From the NCBI RefSeq assembly GCF_901709675.1, contig NC_051089.1, forward strand, positions 15,487,976 through 15,551,975: a stretch of 64,000 bases of DNA, read 5' to 3'. The position numbers and the translations under genes are program-made. Shown one piece after another: positions 1 to 11,100 of this stretch (positions within the stretch are counted from its first letter, which is position 1; the number at the start of each line of letters is the position of its first letter). This DNA comes from Syngnathus acus (Eukaryota > Chordata > Actinopteri > Syngnathiformes > Syngnathidae). The notes beneath the pieces are model-generated. The model was given only the letters and a program-made list of their open reading frames with translations. It was not told where the DNA came from and did no database searches.

Positions 1-540
1 ATTAAACAGTCAAAATAGGATTAATGTTTGCTCAGTAGGTGTGAATGTGAGTCTGAATGTCCCCTGTGGTCGAATGGAGACCAATCCTGAATCTCGTCTG
101 CCTTTTGTTCATATAGTAAACTGGGTGTCAAAGACAATGGTCGAATGGATAATTTTTCTGTTTGGTGAATTTACAAGGTCTATAATCTCAGGAGCAAATG
201 TGAGCAGCTCTTTTAATTTAACACGCTCTAAGACAGAGGCAGGTGATAAAAGATATTTTTTATTCTTTATTAAAGAGGTTATTGACATTTGTGTTTCATG
301 AATGATATAAATTCATCAACCAATGAACTTTATCGGTCATATATAGTCATATGAAAACAAGACATCCGAAAATAAAGTTCAGTAACTCTAGTTTGTGCTT
401 AAAAAAAACATGAAAAGAAAATCAATATTTAAGGCTTAAGCTTATATTTCATTCGAGAAAATTGGGGAGTCAGACATTTCCTTGGAAAAGTGCATTGGCT
501 GCACAAAATCCAATTGATGTAGTGACTTCCATATTTGCTG

Positions 541-602
541 GCGCCCGGTCCAGGGTGTACACACCCTCTCGTCCAAAGTCAGCTAGGATAGGCTCGAGCT
601 CA
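541..602 (+). repeat. SINE-like repeat fragment
   Basis: The segment reads like 'CCAGTTCAGGGTGT...GATAGGCTCCAGC' of the full repeat at 37075-37405, with several mismatches. Only the region just before the tail is present. It is an old truncated copy. Confidence 0.45.
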
Positions 603-910
603 GAACCTCAAGCTCCTTCCATACAACCCTTCCATTGGCCTGGTGTTCTTATTTTACTGAAGAAAGTTCTGATCAAACTGCCCCGTGATGCAAGTGTTTT
701 TGTTTCATCATCAAGGTTTAATAATTGTTGCTGTACTTTATAGCATCCAGTTAGAATGCTAAATAACTACCATCATTGCACAAAGTAGTTTTTCCTAACC
801 AAGGAAGGGTAAGAACTGAACAATAAATTTCTTTTTGAAGCTGTCATGCTGTGTGTTACTGTGCTAATGTCTCATTAAACCAACAGGTTCAAATGTACTG
901 GAAATTGGGC

Positions 911-928
911 GGGGGGGGGGGGGGGGGG
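911..928. repeat. Poly-G run
   Basis: Eighteen consecutive G residues, preceded by GGGC. It is a simple repeat and a possible assembly or sequencing weak point. Confidence 0.9.
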
Positions 929-1255
929 TGTTGCATAACACAAGCATAAAAAGTTTTTTTTAATGCCCGTTTCAGCCTATAGTCTGCATGTAGACGCTCC
1001 AATTTCCGCAGCTTCCGACGCCCTCAAATGACGACAAGCATTCGTGCCGATTGTATCCGGTTATAACCAACCTTTGACCTGTTGAACCCGGAAGCGCTGA
1101 CATTTTTCCAGTTTATGAGTCACTCGTGCTAAGTGAGCGAAGCCGGACGATCGCGATTCACGATGGAAGATGCAAAAAGGTGAGCTCCGGGAAATTATGA
1201 TAGACTCGAGACAGCGGGGTGAAACTTTTAGGGAACAATTATCATATAATGGTTA

Positions 1256-3121
1256 TTGACATATGTGATTGCAGTGATGATTCGCCCTAACGTATTTCCT
1301 CTATGTATTGTTTTATGCGAAACGTCTATACATAGACTTTCCGCGTCTATGGGTACACAGTCGGCGATGGATGTCCTCGATGCAATCGAAGATGAGGACG
1401 CAGTTGTGGATAAAATCTTTATTGCTCCACCCGTGGTCAGTGTGGAGTCTGACGAAGACACGGGCGAGGAAGACTGCGGAGGAACGTTCAATAATCTCTC
1501 GGGACGGCAGTTTAGCGCTCCCGCCGTGGTGGTCCTCGCCGGCGGACGTGTGATCGGAGATGATGATGATGGCGACACTGAGGAAGAAGAGGAGCCCCAA
1601 CAGGCCTCCACCTCAAAGAAACGCTCGCAGAAAGATGCGTTGGACTACAATTGGACCAACAGTAAAACGCGCCTGACGAAATTCCCGGACGCCAGGCCTC
1701 TCGCCGTCCCCACAATTTTGGTTGGAAAGAGCGCAGTTCAGAAGCTGGACTTCTTCCTTTCTGATGTATATCCTCACCTTGTTCGAGAGACCATCAAGTA
1801 TGCGGCGGTGACTGACTCCAACTTCCAGCTCACCATCGGAGAATTGAAGCGCGTGGTGGGGATCTTGCTGCTCTCGGGTTACCACCAGCTCCCCAGTCGC
1901 CGACACTACTGGAACACAGATGAAGATCTCCATTGCGCCCTCGTCGCTGGGGCCATGTCACGCAACAGGTTCGAGGAGATCATCCGCTACATTCACTGCG
2001 CCGACAACGCGCACCTGAACCGCAGCGACCGGATGACAAAGCTGCGTCCCATGATGGACCTCCTCAACGCTCGGTTCGGGGAGGCGTATCCAATGGACTG
2101 CAATCTTGATCTGGACGAGGCAATGATTGAATACTTTGGAAGACACGGATGCAAGCAAGCAATCCGAAAAAAGCCGGTGCGGTTCGGCTTCAAGGCCTGG
2201 TGCCTGAACAGTGGGACCAACGGCTTCCTGCTCCACTTCGACATCTACCAGGGGGCGAGTGTAGATGCCTCTGAAGTGGAACGCAAGTTCGGCAAGGGCG
2301 GTGGCACGCTCCTTCGACTTCTGGACAACCTCCCCGATGCTGTGCGTGCACTTCCGCTACGCATCTACATAGACAACTACTTCACCGGCCTCCCGCTAGT
2401 TGCAGAGCTGCGCAGGCGGGGCTACGCTTGCACGGGGACGATCCGAGAAAACCGCATCCCGCGCTCTTGCCCGATCACAGATCAGAAGGCTATGAAGAGG
2501 AAGCCGCGTGGTGCCGTGTCTGTCGTGTACGACACGGCAAACAAGATTGCGCTCACTCGGTGGAAGGATAACGCCGTGGTCACCATCGCCTCCACCCTCG
2601 CCGCTGAGCATCCTCTGCAGAAGGTGTCACGCTGGTCAAGGAAGGAGAAGAAGAAGGTGGCAGTGGACTAGCCATTTGTTGTCCAGCTGTACAACCGCAG
2701 CATGGGCGGCACGGACCGCGCCGACCAGAGCATCGGGCTCTACCGCATCAACATGCGCCGGAAGAAGTGGTGGTGGCCGATATTCACCTGGATGCTGGAC
2801 GCGGCCGTCTTCAATGCATGGGTGCTGCACCGGCTGGATGAGCACGGCGGGATGTCTCTGCTGGAGTTCCGACGCGAGGTGGCCCGAACTCTGGTTGCAG
2901 CACCAGGCGCCACTCGAGCTCGGAGATCGGGCAGACCGCGCGTGTGCGCAGTTGCCGATGACTCCCGCTTCGACACCATGGAGCACTGGCCGGAAGTGGC
3001 GGAGCAAGTCCGAAAGTGCGCACTGCCGACTTGCAAGTCGCGTCCGTCCAGTGCGTGCTCCAAGTGCCGCGTGGCACTGTGCACTGTGAAGTGTTTCCGT
3101 GCTTACCACCAGCCGGAATAA
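1256..3121 (+). pseudogene. piggyBac transposase, interrupted by one in-frame TAG
   Basis: This is a DDE-type cut-and-paste transposase of the piggyBac (PGBD-like) family, which inserts at TTAA. The frame from 1256 is open to TAG at 2669-2671, then continues in the same frame to TAA ending 3121. The acidic N-terminus (about 1350-1620) is typical of the family. Three catalytic aspartates are recognisable: D in LDEAM (2114-2116), D in YIDNYFTG (2372-2374) and D in MGGTDRADQ (2714-2716). A cysteine-rich C-terminal domain follows (about 3018-3105, including CALPTC, CSKC and CTVKC). The stop separates the second and third aspartates, so the protein made without readthrough would lack a catalytic residue and the cysteine-rich domain. 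ATG at 1349 is a better internal start than 1256, and an upstream 17-nt exon is also possible (see findings). An AATAAA is present at 3267-3272. The single break suggests a young pseudogene. Confidence 0.85.
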
Positions 3122-3266
3122 AATGTGTGAGAAGCACTGGTCGCGTGATCCGTTTTCTGACCGGAAGTGGCGGCGCAAGGCTGAACATCATCACTGCTGA
3201 GTTACAGTTTATATCTGCGTTTATGGTACCGCAAGTTTGAAAGTTTGTTGTTGAAAGTTTGTTGCA

Positions 3267-3272
3267 AATAAA
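3267..3272 (+). promoter_or_regulatory. Candidate poly(A) signal of the piggyBac transcript
   Basis: AATAAA lies about 145 bases after the transposase stop codon and inside the predicted element boundary. Confidence 0.4.
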
Positions 3273-3884
3273 TACGGCTATGAAAGCCACTTGTGTTCAT
3301 AGAAACTTCGGCATTTTCTTACGGCTGGTCCCCATACCCTGGGGATGACGGCCGCCGTTGCACATGCATGCCCATTGAAAATTGTGGAAATGGTCCCTTT
3401 CATGTTGCAGACAGCTGTTACGTGTAAAACACAACTATCTCTGAACATTCAAATAAATCACATCACGTTACACTTGCAAATCATCAGAATGCTCCGATTT
3501 TTGTGCACGTATCAGCACAGTCTATATATAGATGCCGCATATTTCGTATACGCGACGTCATAACCAAAAAAGCGCGGCATATTCGTACTTAGGGACACCT
3601 AAGGACACAAAAAATATGCACCTTTTTAGAAATAAAAATTTAGGCAGAACCGGGATTTATTAAATTGTCAGATTCATCAAAATAATACATTTTATCCACT
3701 TTTCCAATGTGGAGTTAATATAAAAATGTCTTCTATTTGTGTCCGATATTGACGGATTCTCTCTGGTAGCATTTTAAAACATGAGTAACCTAAATAAGGA
3801 ATTATAAAATCTTCAGACATCAGTTATTAGGTACTTCATAACATTGTAAAACCTACATTAACTGATGAGACTAGATAGTATCTA

Positions 3885-4273
3885 CCGTATTTTCCGGACT
3901 AAAAGGCGCACCTTCAATGAATGGCCCATTTTAAAACTTTGACCTTATATAAGGCGCACCAGACTATAAGGCGCACCATTAATGCATCATGTCAGATTTT
4001 TAATCCAAATCAAATCATTCTCCATTTTATCTTTTTTATTTCACCTTCAGACGCGACAAATTACTTTATAATCACAAAATAATGATCCATAGTCTTTTTG
4101 ATCCGTGATTCATAGTCTTCAGCGGGCCACTTATGATTGATTTCATAACACAATGCTTCGGGCCAGTTTAAATTTAGGAATTTGGTCCATATATGTATAT
4201 GGCGCACCGCGCACTGTCGGCTTTTGAGAAAATTTTAGGGTTTTAGGTGCGCCTTATAGTACGGGAAATACGC
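3885..4273. mobile_element. TA-flanked MITE, 'GGCGCACC' family, copy 1
   Basis: It begins CCGTATTTTCCGGACTAAAA and ends with the inverted repeat, slightly degraded (GGGAAATACGC). TA flanks both sides (3883-3884 and 4274-4275). Subterminal TATAAGGCGCACC motifs are repeated near both ends. It has no coding capacity and is therefore non-autonomous. The TA target is that of the Tc1/mariner/pogo group. Confidence 0.85.
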
Positions 4274-4567
4274 TAATCAAATTGATTATCAGATACCTTG
4301 TTAACATATCGTAAAGACCAAAATAACTGGTATTTGATAGGAACAGCAACAGGTGGTTAAATTAGACTTTCAGCTTTTCTGCAATGACTCAGAAAGTGTG
4401 GTGTACTAGTACCATGAATCACTAAATGAGATGTTCAAACTTTATAACAGCAACTTCAACTTTGAATCCAGTACGGAACATTTGTTCAGCACAGTTCAGT
4501 TGTACAATATTTAACTTTTATATACATTTTTATCAAATCTTTTTAGAACTGTTTGTTTGAACTGACC

Positions 4568-4573
4568 TTTATT
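4568..4573 (-). promoter_or_regulatory. METTL15: Candidate METTL15 poly(A) signal
   Basis: AATAAA on the minus strand, about 105 bases after the METTL15 stop codon. It is the nearest canonical hexamer after the stop. Confidence 0.5.
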
Positions 4574-4675
4574 TTTAAATGTGATTGTTGATGATTGAAA
4601 ATACGATACATCCTATACAGCGAAACCTTCACATTAAATTGTAAAAACAAAGACACAAAAATAAAAAAAACATAA

Positions 4676-5106
4676 CTAACACCTGAGTGCTACCCTAAGT
4701 TTTGCAGAGCGTGCACGGGCGTTTTCTTTGACGTCATCCTTGTTTGGTGTGATCACTTTTTTTAACAAAGGACGCCAATAAGCACTTGCTATATCCTTTT
4801 TAGTCCCAGCCAATTTGTCCTTTCCTGTACCTTTCTTCGCCAGGCCAAAGTGATCCTTTTCTAAATGAGACAAATCATCACCCTGAAGGAAGCGCTTGAC
4901 CAGTCGGTCTTCTAGAGAGTGAAACGTGATGATGCAGAGACGTCCTCCAGATCTCAGTGCTGTCTGGGCAGCGCGTAGACCAGCATGAAGTTGGTTCAAC
5001 TCATCATTCACAAAAATGCGCAGAGCCTGAAATGTCTTTGTGGCTACATGTGCAGGTCGGTGGAGTTTGTCCTTCCGAGCATAGATAGCAGCTGCAGGAA
5101 AAGATT
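4676..5106 (-). CDS. METTL15: METTL15 last coding exon
   Basis: Residues 249-391. The acceptor is TGCCTCTAG before 5106, and the stop TAG is at 4678-4676. It carries the conserved block [16 protein letters not shown] and the FHSLEDR motif, and ends in a basic tail ([12 protein letters not shown]). Confidence 0.93.
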
Positions 5107-8100
5107 CTAGAGGCAGACACAAAGAATATTATAATGTCTACAATATTATGGTATTTGTGGTAATTGTCATATAATTACTATGGAATACAAAAACAATAAA
5201 GACATTCCTATTGTTGTTGAAGTAAAGGGTGGGAGCACTGGCAGCTAAGCCTCGGTCTTTCCCAAGGTTTGGTACTTTGTACGGGTGATGGGCGTGAGGG
5301 GGGTGGAGTCAACAGAGCCGAGGGGCGGGTGGGAAAGTGACTTTTCAGGAGGTCAGAAAGTTAAGGATAGGTTATGGAGGGATTTGTAGGTGAGAGGGAG
5401 GAGTTTGTATTGAATACGGTGTCGAATAGGAAGCCAGTGAAGCTGTTGGCGGATGGGGATGATGTGTTCTCAGGATTTGTGGGTGAGGAGGTGGGTAGCA
5501 GAGATCTGGACATATTAACATTTTGGGAGATTAGTGGAGGAAAGTCCAAAGAGGAGACTATTGCAGTAGTCGAGTCTGGAGGTGGTGAAGGCTGTGGTCT
5601 GCGAGAGGGAGGGATGGTGATGTGCAATGTTGCGGAGGAAGAAAAGGAATGTTTCAGTGATATGGTTGATATGGGGTTGGGATGACAGAGTGGATGGAGT
5701 CCACCAAGGTTGACATGGGAGGTGATACTGTGACCATAGATGAGGAGAGTAAAATGTAGAAGGAAGGCGAAATCTGGAACAGACTAGTTGTGTTTTATCG
5801 CGGTTCAATTTTATACCAATTTTTGCCATCCGGCTTTTGATGTCAGAGATGGAGTTAGTTTCTGGTGGAGATGTTGACAGGGCCGATGCCATCGGTGGAA
5901 ATGTACAGTTGTGTATCGTTGGCGTAGAAAGAGTTCATGGTGGCAAATGATTTGACTGAAAGGGAGCGTATAGATCGTGAACGAGAGGGGGGTGAGCACC
6001 ATACCTTGGGGAACTCCATGGCTAACTAGGGAAGTGTAGGATTTGTTGACGGAGACAAAGTGATGAGCTAGGAGTTGAACCAGAGAAGTGCTATGCCAGA
6101 GATGTCTATAGATTGTAGACGGTGGAAGAGGATGGTGTGATCAATGGTGTCACGAGTAGCCGAGCGTTTGAGGATGAGAATGGAACCAGAGTTAACGGCA
6201 AGGAGATCATTTAAGGAGGTCTATTTCTTTGCTTAGGCATGAACAGAATCCATACTGAAATGTTCTGTAAAGTTGGGTGGAGTGGAGATGGTGTTGGAGA
6301 TATAACAGAGCGTTCCAGTATTTTTTAAAGTAAAGGAGGTGCATCTGAAGTTGTCCAACTTGCTATAAGTTTTGAGTCCAGACTAGACTCAAACTTCCTC
6401 ATTTATAGCTTTCTTTCCCCATGGTCATGTTTACCTTGAATACCTTCAAGTAAGGTTGGATATGTCTTGGCGATTCAAATTTTCTGGAAAGCAGCATAAC
6501 CCTCGAACAATGACGAGAAGCAAAAGCGCCTCAACTTGTTTTTCTTAATGTGGAAAAGCTGCACGAGTAAACTCCTCACCCATCTCTTGGGGTGAGTCCA
6601 GTCACTCTGCAGCAAAAACACATTTTTGATGCTTGTACCTATCACCTTGTATTTTCTGTTGCTTTCCGGAGCTACTGAAACTAGATGAGTGTGGTAGATA
6701 ACTGTAAATCAGCTGTTGAATTCAGCATGACAATATTAGAGCAATCTTTTTCATGCAGATGTTGGCCCTGATGTCTGCCATTCCCTTGCTTGTGAACAAG
6801 ACTCAGAGATACTTAGAACTGCACCTGCTTTGTGAAGTGGAACCCAGGCCACTAAACTGGACTCCTGCTAAGCCCTGACTAAATGTATTCTCAACATAGA
6901 CAATGAACAGAACCAGCAACAAATGGAGTCCAATGTCAGCCAAGAAAAATGTGGCTTCAAGTCATACCCCCTAAATAGGGTCAACTCAGTTAAATAAAGA
7001 ATGGTTTGGGCAAATGACACGTGTACAGTGCTAATATATTCATATCATTAATACAGCATGAGTCAACAACTGATGGCAACAGAAATGAGATTATTGAATA
7101 TGTACAGGCCAACGTATGCATGGACGTGAGAGAAGAGCAGCAGGACAGAGATGTAAGTCCATTTGGGCCAACAGAGCCTGAATGCATAGCAGATGGACAT
7201 GGTGTTGACTGGCGAATGTGTCACTAAAATACTTAAAGTCAGTGGAGCCAAATGTTTATAATTCATGAAGGGCATGTTCATATTTCAAATGTTTTTGTTG
7301 TCTGGCTGTTGCACTCAGCTGTCAGCACTTGTAACCCACCTTTTCAATACTTTGGGAAAATGTTACCTTGCAGTTAATTTATGGGTATTGCCCATAGCAA
7401 ATGCTAATGGCTGCGACACCCTCAGTGTTCACAGCAGGCTTGGAAAAATAAAAGGCATGCAATGTGACGCTGCATTTAATGTTGACAACCAAGTGTTTGT
7501 GAATGCCACTTTGCTATCACTAAGTTATCATAAAAGCATCTTGACTACCGTATTTTCTGGATTATAAGGCGCACCTAAAAACCTCAAATTTTCTCAAAAG
7601 CCGACAGCGCGCCTTATAGTCAGGTGCGCCTTATACATGGACCAAATTCTAAATTTAAACTGGCCCGAAGCATTGTGTCATAGAATCAATCATAAGTGGC
7701 CCGCTGAAGACTATCATGAATCAAAAAGACTATGGATCTTTATTTTGTGATTATGAAGTAATTTGTTGCGTCTGAAGTTGAAATAAAAAAGATAAAATGG
7801 AGAATGATTTGATTTGGATTAAAGATCTGACATGATGCAACCTGGCCTGTTAACTGCAGTCACCCTTCTTATTCATACAACAATAACAACAATAAAACAA
7901 ACTTAATACATCTAACAAAAAATTCATTCAACTTTCATAAAATTGTTAGTTTGTTATTATTTTAATCTTTAACTTTTCTGGTCGTGCAATTGACAACAGA
8001 TTCTCATTCGCAATATCAACCTATCTGCAAAGCATATAGTAAAGGATATAGTTACATATTTACAAGTTCATTCACAATGGTAATGGTTCGTGGAATGTCG

Positions 8101-11100
8101 GTGCGAATGGTCGGCCCCTATACAGGACTGGCTCAGAAAACGAATGCATTAATGGTGCACCTTATAGTCCGGTGCGCCTTATATGTGGACAAAGTTTTAA
8201 AATGGGCCATTTACGGAAGGTGCGCCTTATAGTCCGGTGCGCCTGATAGTCCGGAAAATACGGTACTCTCAAAATCTGAGTTTGAAAATAGTAACGCAAC
8301 TGAGAAATCTATTTAAACTTGTAGTGTGGATCCTGGCTGACAGTGTTCCTGTGTTTTGGCTTGAGTGACTCACGCGCATGAGATGCGTTACAAGATTAAA
8401 AAATATCTGAATAATGAACAATGGAATGCTAAAAACACAGCTTAAAAATTAACTTAAGTTCCAATTTTAAATAATAATAGTAATAATAATGCATCAGATT
8501 TGTATGGCTCCTTACTGTAACACAATTCAATAAAACAAAGCGTAAAAAAAATGTAACAAAGCGATTACAATGGATACATTATTCATACTCTGGTGATGGT
8601 AAACTACGTATTTAGCCACAGCTGCCCTGCGGCAGCCAGTGCATGCCTGCAGCCCCTCCGACCACCACCGAAAATTTACAGCCAGTCACACATCAGTGTG
8701 AACGGCGCTGGAGGGAATGTGGGTGAAGTGTCTTGCTCAGAGACACAAGAATGGGAATCGAACAGGAGACCCTCCGGTTACCTGAGTCAGGCTGCCCCTG
8801 AATACATTTTACGCAAATAAAGATCTTACGATCAAATGGTAACTGTACTTTCCTGTTGTTTTCAGTTCTGCAGTTTCCTCACAAATGAGCAATAGCCACG
8901 TCCACAACGCATGCTTGGAAAATCAACTAAAAATGTATATTCACACAGTCGATGGTTCTTTGTGTAATTAATCTAGAAAATAAGATACATGCCACTATGA
9001 GTCTGTCAGTAATTGCGTGCAACACAAAGGAGTGAATCTTGGGTGTTAAACTTCCCATTCTGGTCAGGACTGTGACGTTCTGCCCCTCGTACTCCATCGG
9101 GAGCTGGCAAATTTCCAGGTCGAATGCAACGCCTTGCAATCAGTCTCTTTCGTAAAGGAAAGTGACTCAGGAAAAGGTGGGGAAATATTGGCTTAGATGG
9201 ACAGTGTGAAGTCAACGTTATGGCATCATCATCCTCATCAGGAGAGGGAGTTAAGTTGATTGTGCAACTCTTTTTGGGCATATAGTCAGTGACATTAATT
9301 AATGAATATCAGGCAGCTCTGAAGAGAAAGCAGTCTCTTGTGTCCGACTGTTGTATTGTAAAATTGCCACTGATTTGTTAAAGTTACAAATGAGTTTCTT
9401 CTTTCATTTTCCGTTTTTTCTTATCTTTTGAGTGTAGCATGCTTCTGTTAAACCAAATATTTTGGGCTTCCATTTATAATAAAGCAAATATATTTTGGGT
9501 TGTGGGGTTGAGGTTATACAGCATTTTAATATAAGACCGGCCCATATAAGACCTTTAAGAGAAACTGCAATAAATAGAGAAGTGAGTGATGTGGCATTTC
9601 TTTCCTCCTGCACTAAACAGCCCAAGGTGTGAGTCACACTGCAATCAATACAATGCCTGCACATAGAGACCAAGCCCAAGTCTCGCCTCACCAAGCCATG
9701 TGCTCTCTCCCCCTCTCTCTAATTCATCTTTCAAAGCTCCAAGAGACAGATCCATGGAGAAAAGGGGAGCTTACCATGTGTACAAAAAGAACCACAACAA
9801 TATGTACAGTACACATTGAAAAACACAAACATGTATATGTTATTTCTCATTTGCCTTCTCTATAAACTGATGTTGTGGTGAAGAGACACAAGAGCAAATC
9901 CATTGCACAACAACCCTAGAACATCGACAGCATGGTGGACAAGACTTCAATTTAAGTGACAGCATGATGAAAAAAAAAGAAGAGAAACATACAACTTAAT
10001 AAAACATACATGTATGATTTTAGACATCACATTGCATTCCATCTGGCATTTCTCAATTGTTAGTGATTCTGAATATTTACCGTATACGATATGAACCGGA
10101 TTTTAATAGGGTCAACAACAGTTTCCAGCAATTGTAATGTTTTATCTCCTCCCTGATCCATCACCTTATCGTGGTGGAAGGCCTCGTGTTTCCCCACTGA
10201 TTCTAGAAGGTAAGTTGTCTTGGGCTTTATCCCCCTGGCAGGGTCACCCATGGCAGTCAGGTCCTAGTTGAGGGACTAGACTAGGGACTACTCAAAGACC
10301 CCTGATGAGAAACACAAATTTTGGTACCCACTTGGACATGGGTCACCAGGACCCTTTTTAGATCTGGCCGGGCACAGCCTGATTAGTCAACATGAGTCGC
10401 CCTCCCCATTGGCCCACCAAGTGTGGCAAGGGTCAAAGGGGTCAGGTGCAGTTTTGGTGGATATTAGTGGTAAGGGATGCGTTCAAGATGGAGGAGTCAG
10501 CTTCACTGGCGGATATTGGTGGATATTAGTGGCAAGGATGCCTTCAAGATGGAGGAGTCAGCTTCACTGGCTCCTTATCCAACACCGCATCCAATACAAA
10601 CTCCTCCTTCTCACCTACAAGTCCCTCCATAACCTGGGCTTTTATGACCAGTGGGACTCCAGAAGCAGCTGATGGGTACCGGCCAGCCAAGCAGAATGCA
10701 GCTTTGGTGGTCCCTGAGGGAGAAACTCTGGCCCGGGATGAGTTCAGTGAGCCCATCAAGAATTTCTTTTGGAACACTTCGAGGAAACTGGTCCATTATC
10801 TGGCATTTCAAGAGAGGGAAGATGTGCACCATAAACACTGTGGAGAGTGGGAATGGGGCACTGCTGACATCTATGTTGCACATTGTGAGAGAATACTTAA
10901 AAAGATCTCAATTGCACTGCTATTCCTTACCATGAAGATGGAGAATCTGTGAAGTGTGAGGCGGGTTCTCCCATCTGTGGGGTTGAAATCACCAAGGTAG
11001 TTAAAAAACTCCCTTACTACAAGATGTTTGGGATCTGTACTATGGGTGTCAGACTTTGGTCTGCATTGCCAGAAGTAAGTTCGATTTGTTTCCAGTGAAT

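Larger units (their letters stand above)
1..959. other. Intergenic, sparse
   Basis: No gene is visible. The open frames here are short and have no recognisable domain. About 541-602 matches the 3' part of the SINE-like repeat seen complete at 37075 (shared 'GGGATAGGCTCCAGC'-type segment, here degenerate). A run of 18 G lies at 911-928, just before the piggyBac element. Confidence 0.5.
964..3659 (+). mobile_element. piggyBac-type DNA transposon
   Basis: The element contains a piggyBac-family transposase reading frame. Candidate imperfect terminal inverted repeats are CCCGTTTCAGCCTATA at 966-981 and the complement of 3639-3654, matching at 13 of 16 positions. TTAA, the insertion target of this superfamily, occurs at 960-963 and 3660-3663, close outside both repeats. 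The spacing from TTAA to the CCCG differs (2 versus 5 bases), so the exact ends are uncertain. The coding part is clearly more GC-rich than the flanks, which fits an inserted element. It lies about 0.9 kb downstream of the METTL15 poly(A) signal. Confidence 0.7.

Noticed and set aside
1275-1290. Acceptor GCAG at 1271-1274 for the piggyBac first intron
   Set aside because: Joining there gives a stop codon after five codons; the AG at 1334-1335 keeps the frame.
2508-3240. Long frames overlapping the piggyBac transposase in other frames and on the minus strand
   Set aside because: They are shadows of a GC-rich coding sequence. They have no motifs, whereas the frame starting at 1256 has all the family residues.
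9006-9281. Minus-strand frame of 91 codons starting [19 protein letters not shown]
   Set aside because: It looks protein-like at its start, but there are no splice partners, no recognised family, and it overlaps another frame. There is not enough support for a gene.
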